Assembly: GCF_015206885.1 (NCBI RefSeq)
Contig: NZ_JADEXY010000040.1
Location: 1 to 32,318, forward strand
Length of the DNA stretch: 32,318 nucleotides
Origin: Microcystis aeruginosa LEGE 91341
GTDB lineage: Bacteria; Cyanobacteriota; Cyanobacteriia; Cyanobacteriales; Microcystaceae
Direction: 5' to 3'
This document shows, piece after piece, positions 29,717 to 32,318 of this stretch (position 1 is its first letter; the number at the start of each line of letters is the position of its first letter). The position numbers were made by a program, and so were the translations under genes. Below the pieces are notes generated by a model that worked only from the letters and a program-made list of their open reading frames with translations, searched no databases and was not told where the DNA came from.

Positions 29717-31495
29717 TTAAGCGTATCGGGAGGAAGTAGCACTTTTTAGGGCTAAATAACCTAAACCGAGACATAAAAGCGCATTTACGCCCAAAAACGC
29801 CTGAGCGATCCTACCAGAACCTAACCAGATCAGAGTAGGATCGATAACAGCACTGATACCTAAACTCACCGCCATGGCTAAAGATACCCCCACCGCTAAC
29901 CATTTTGCTTGAGTATGACCCAAAAGCAGAGCAATCAGGACAAAAGGCAGGATAACACTGGCAAAAAGCGGATTAAGGGCAGAACTTCCCTGAATAACGC
30001 CTCCTAAGTCCGAAAGAGAACTCCCCATCACTCGGAAAGGCCATTGGGGTAAATCGAAGATATAAAGACCTCTGAGGAAAAATAAGCCAGAACTGCCAAA
30101 AATTAGACCAGCATTCAAAAATCCGTTCCAGGGGAAGGGAAAATAATTTCTCAGCCACCAAGCAAGGAGATAAGAACCCAAAACCATGGCCATTTTGGGC
30201 AAAACCGCCACCGCACCGCCATCAATCCAGAAACGGGGATTGAGATAACCGTTATCGCGCAACCAACGCCAAAAATCCCGGACAGTAATCTGTCCTTTTA
30301 GGGCCAATTGTACGGCATTGCCTGCGTCTAATTGTCCGGCCCCAAAATGATTAAAGGGATCATCATTGATCTTACGGGCCGACTGTTGCAAAACCTCTAA
30401 AACTGCATTGGGTTCTTTAATTCCCGCAGCCTTGATTAAAGCTACCACCCCAGCAACGTGAGGGGCTGCCATGCTGGTTCCCTGAAAACCGAGGAACGCC
30501 GGTCCCCCCCCCTTAGCGGGATCGATGGTTTCTTGGATAATTTTACCCGTATCGGAGCCGCCGGGGGCAGCAATATCGATTCCGGCCCCGAAATTAGAAT
30601 AGGGGGCCTTATTTCCGGAGGCATCTACCGCAGAAACCCCGATAACGTGCGGAAAACGGGCAGGATAGGCGGCGGAATTATCATCGGCATTACCGGCAGC
30701 AGCGACGATTACCACACCTTTACTATAGGCATATTCGATCGCGTCTTTAATTACTTGGGTTTCCCCTCCACCCCCTAAACTCATATTGATGACATCGGCT
30801 TTATTATCGACGGCAAAACGGATCGCTTCGGCAATATCCCCCACGCTTCCCCCACCCGTCCCAGAAAGCACCTTGAGGGGCATAATTTTGGCTTTGTAGG
30901 CGATGCCGGCCACCCCGTAGTTATTATTGGTCGATTGGGCAATTGTTCCCGCTACATGGGTTCCGTGACCGTTATCGTCCTCGGCATTGCTGCGATCGTT
31001 GACGAAGTCGTAGCCTTCCACAAACTCGGTTTCTCGCAGATCGGGGACTTTTGATACGCCTGTATCAATAACGGCGACGGTTATCCCTTCACCGTGATTT
31101 TCTTCCCAAGCGCGTTCGATGTTAATTCCTCGCAGGTTCCACTGTTTGCTATAGTCGGGGTCGTTGGGAGCGACAAAAGCATGATATATATAATCTGGTT
31201 CGATCGATTCGGTGTATTTTTTTAGGTCGGAATTGCGGAGAGTTTTAAGAAGTTTGCTATCTCCTGCCACGGTGTAAAGATGTTCATCGATGGAAAAAAT
31301 ACTATTTAAACTGGTGGTTTTTCCCGCTTTTTTGTTGATAGCATTTAACTGCTCATCGAGGACGCTGACGGGTATATCGTCCTTAAAGTCGATTAAAATT
31401 GATTGATATTCGCCCCGATTTGCTAATCCAGTAAAGTTAAAGAGAGCAAATCCTAGACCGATAACGAATAGGGTTAACAATAAAATTTTTTTCAT
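29717..31495 (-). CDS. Membrane-anchored subtilisin-family (S8) protease
   Basis: 592 residues. Signal peptide or anchor MKKILLLTLFVIGLGFALF, a propeptide-like region (about 30-110), then the S8 domain with Asp in VAVIDTGVS (about 142), His in DDNGHGTHVAGT (about 179), the oxyanion Asn in AAAGNADDNS and Ser in GFQGTSMAAPHVAG (about 340). All catalytic residues are present. The C-terminal third holds about five membrane segments (VLPKMAMVLGSYLLAWWL; LNAGLIFGSSGLFFLRGLYIF; LFASVILPFVLIALLLG; LAVGVSLAMAVSLGISAV; AFLGVNALLCLGLGYLAL), so the protease domain should sit on the outer face of the inner membrane. No peptide-precursor gene is near. A terminator lies about 100 bp downstream. Confidence 0.93.
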   Translation of the reverse strand: MKKILLLTLFVIGLGFALFNFTGLANRGEYQSILIDFKDDIPVSVLDEQLNAINKKAGKTTSLNSIFSIDEHLYTVAGDSKLLKTLRNSDLKKYTESIEPDYIYHAFVAPNDPDYSKQWNLRGINIERAWEENHGEGITVAVIDTGVSKVPDLRETEFVEGYDFVNDRSNAEDDNGHGTHVAGTIAQSTNNNYGVAGIAYKAKIMPLKVLSGTGGGSVGDIAEAIRFAVDNKADVINMSLGGGGETQVIKDAIEYAYSKGVVIVAAAGNADDNSAAYPARFPHVIGVSAVDASGNKAPYSNFGAGIDIAAPGGSDTGKIIQETIDPAKGGGPAFLGFQGTSMAAPHVAGVVALIKAAGIKEPNAVLEVLQQSARKINDDPFNHFGAGQLDAGNAVQLALKGQITVRDFWRWLRDNGYLNPRFWIDGGAVAVLPKMAMVLGSYLLAWWLRNYFPFPWNGFLNAGLIFGSSGLFFLRGLYIFDLPQWPFRVMGSSLSDLGGVIQGSSALNPLFASVILPFVLIALLLGHTQAKWLAVGVSLAMAVSLGISAVIDPTLIWLGSGRIAQAFLGVNALLCLGLGYLALKSATSSRYA

Positions 31496-31629
31496 AGATT
31501 TCCTAAGAATTTATCATTGCAAGGCAAGGTTTTTTTAGTTTCGATGAGAGAATCTGAGGGAAGTTCCCCTATTTTTGTCGCAGTTGAAGATAGGACTAAC
31601 CAATTACAAAAAGTTACCTGTTGTTTATT

Positions 31630-32064
31630 TTAAGCTCGATCGCCGATCGCTGTTAATTGCCGACTGGCAAAAATAGCTTCGTAGTGGCGATAATGTTTAA
31701 ATTCGAGGAGATTATAGAAAGGATCCTCTAGGAAAAAGGTTTTATGTTCGGTTATCTCCCCAGCAAAGCGAGTTTTTGGTTCTAGATAAAATTTTAGTTG
31801 ATTGACTCGTGCTTGTGCGAGAAGATTGTCCCAATCGCTGGCATCCGGCAGAATTAGACCAAAATGGCGAGGATAAATGCTATTTTGGGGAGTAAGAGGC
31901 ATTTCCGTGACGTGAGCGACTACCTGATGACCATAGAAATTTAAGATAATCGCTTTCTCGGTTTCCCTTCCCGCTAAACAACCTAAACCATCACAGTAAA
32001 AGCTTTTAGCGGTGGATACATCGGTAATCGGAATAGCGAGATGAAAAATTGCAGGTTGATTCAT
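31630..32064 (-). CDS. VOC (glyoxalase/bleomycin-resistance fold) protein
   Basis: About 144 residues from the ATG at 32064 (MNQPAIFHLAIPITDVSTAK). The open frame reaches 32151, but the extra residues (MPISRKNFRKSPPSIAR...) are low-complexity and HIP1-derived, and unlike the family. Paired beta-alpha-beta-beta-beta modules: FHLAIPITDVSTAKSFYCDG with LGCLAGR, then PRHFGLILPDASDWDNLL and KTFFLEDPFYNLLEFKHY. Metal ligands appear to be His near the N-terminus, His of PRHFG and Glu of LLEFK. The family includes dioxygenases, isomerases and resistance proteins; the reaction cannot be told. No operon partner. Confidence 0.85.
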   Translation of the reverse strand: MNQPAIFHLAIPITDVSTAKSFYCDGLGCLAGRETEKAIILNFYGHQVVAHVTEMPLTPQNSIYPRHFGLILPDASDWDNLLAQARVNQLKFYLEPKTRFAGEITEHKTFFLEDPFYNLLEFKHYRHYEAIFASRQLTAIGDRA

Positions 32065-32156
32065 GGCGATCGAGTTTATCGGCATTCTAATAGGTTCCAT
32101 TCTAGCGATCGAGGGGGGACTTTTCCGAAAATTTTTTCTTGAAATTGGCAATTAGC

Positions 32157-32183
32157 TAGAGTTTGCTGAATAAATCTAAAAAC
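32157..32183. repeat. Mobile-element-type terminus (TTTGCTGAA motif)
   Basis: TAGAGTTTGCTGAATAAATC resembles TAGGGTCTGCTGAAAAAGTT at 25186 and, reversed, the sequence at 71-94. Three occurrences in the window suggest the end of one insertion-element family. Confidence 0.55.
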
Positions 32184-32219
32184 CTTATTGGATAATATCT
32201 TTAGGCTTTGTTTGACATC

Positions 32220-32274
32220 AAAAAGTGCCGACTCTTAGAGTAATCGCAGGGAAATTTTAGGCACTTTTTCCCTG
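32220..32274. repeat. Overlapping inverted repeats near the window end
   Basis: AAAAAGTGCC (32220-32229) pairs with GGCACTTTTT (32260-32269), and CAGGGAAA (32247-32254) pairs with TTTCCCTG (32267-32274). The two stems share bases and exclude each other. It looks like a small palindromic element downstream of the motif at 32157. Confidence 0.75.
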
Positions 32275-32297
32275 AAAATCGATAAAACCCCACACCC

Positions 32298-32316
32298 CCC
32301 CCGATGTCGGGGGGGT
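32298..32316. repeat. Poly-C/poly-G palindrome at the window edge
   Basis: A run of about eight C, then GATGT, then C and seven G, forming a strong hairpin. Cut off by the window end, so its extent is unknown. Confidence 0.6.
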
Positions 32317-32318
32317 AG

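Noticed and set aside
29717-31495. Subtilase as a cyanobactin (PatA/PatG-type) protease
   Set aside because: No precursor peptide or YcaO-type gene nearby, and the C-terminal membrane segments are unlike those enzymes as I know them.

Overview
The window reads as chromosomal DNA of a unicellular cyanobacterium, most likely Microcystis or a close relative. The grounds are many HIP1 octamers (GCGATCGC, for example at 6101, 8028, 8061 and 10114), heptamer repeat arrays (CAGTTAT and TCTCCTG types), small palindromic and MITE-like elements in most intergenic gaps, and typical cyanobacterial families (DUF4351, DUF3887, DUF4278, DUF1350, Uma2, FIST, SemiSWEET). The species is inferred from sequence style, not proven.

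Layout. 1-345 is repeat-filled DNA with an 88-bp direct repeat. 346-4646 (minus) is a likely carbon-metabolism transcription unit: glgX, a secreted tandem-DUF3887 protein and eno. 4910-5806 is a DUF4351/Rpn-type gene. 6007-7964 holds a K+-channel/RCK protein with a translationally coupled repeat protein. 8107-12469 is an accessory block of small or unfamiliar genes. On the minus strand lie a 138-aa HTH-like gene and a 718-aa multidomain gene, which overlap and are preceded by an array of five near-palindromic sites, plus a 50-aa membrane peptide with a perfect ribosome binding site. On the plus strand lie a 78-aa protein, a retropepsin-like protease and a Trypco/Pepco-like protein. This block is the best candidate for an undescribed system.

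12711-15673 is a compact NAD operon: nadD, an NrtR-type regulator with a broken Nudix box, and nadE. A glycosyltransferase remnant follows, then hisIE. 17137-20690 joins a disulfide-less flavoprotein, a thymidylate-kinase homologue with altered P-loop and an archaeal-type MtrA-ThyA fusion. 20824-25184 holds a DUF4278 membrane protein, a putative small RNA, a Wzm/Wzt-type exporter, an orphan ABC ATPase and an L,D-transpeptidase. 25394-28583 holds SemiSWEET, FIST, a Uma2 gene cut by a nonsense codon, and a DUF1350 hydrolase. 28921-32064 (minus) holds a single-domain response regulator, a second copy of the putative small RNA, a membrane-anchored subtilase and a VOC protein.

Two features recur across the window. 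A putative small-RNA 3' module (identical 15-mer with a CTCCT core plus a CCTCGG/CCGAGG terminator) occurs at 21.6 kb (plus) and 29.6 kb (minus). Short mobile-element termini occur at both edges and inside. No tRNA, rRNA, CRISPR array or intact insertion sequence was seen.
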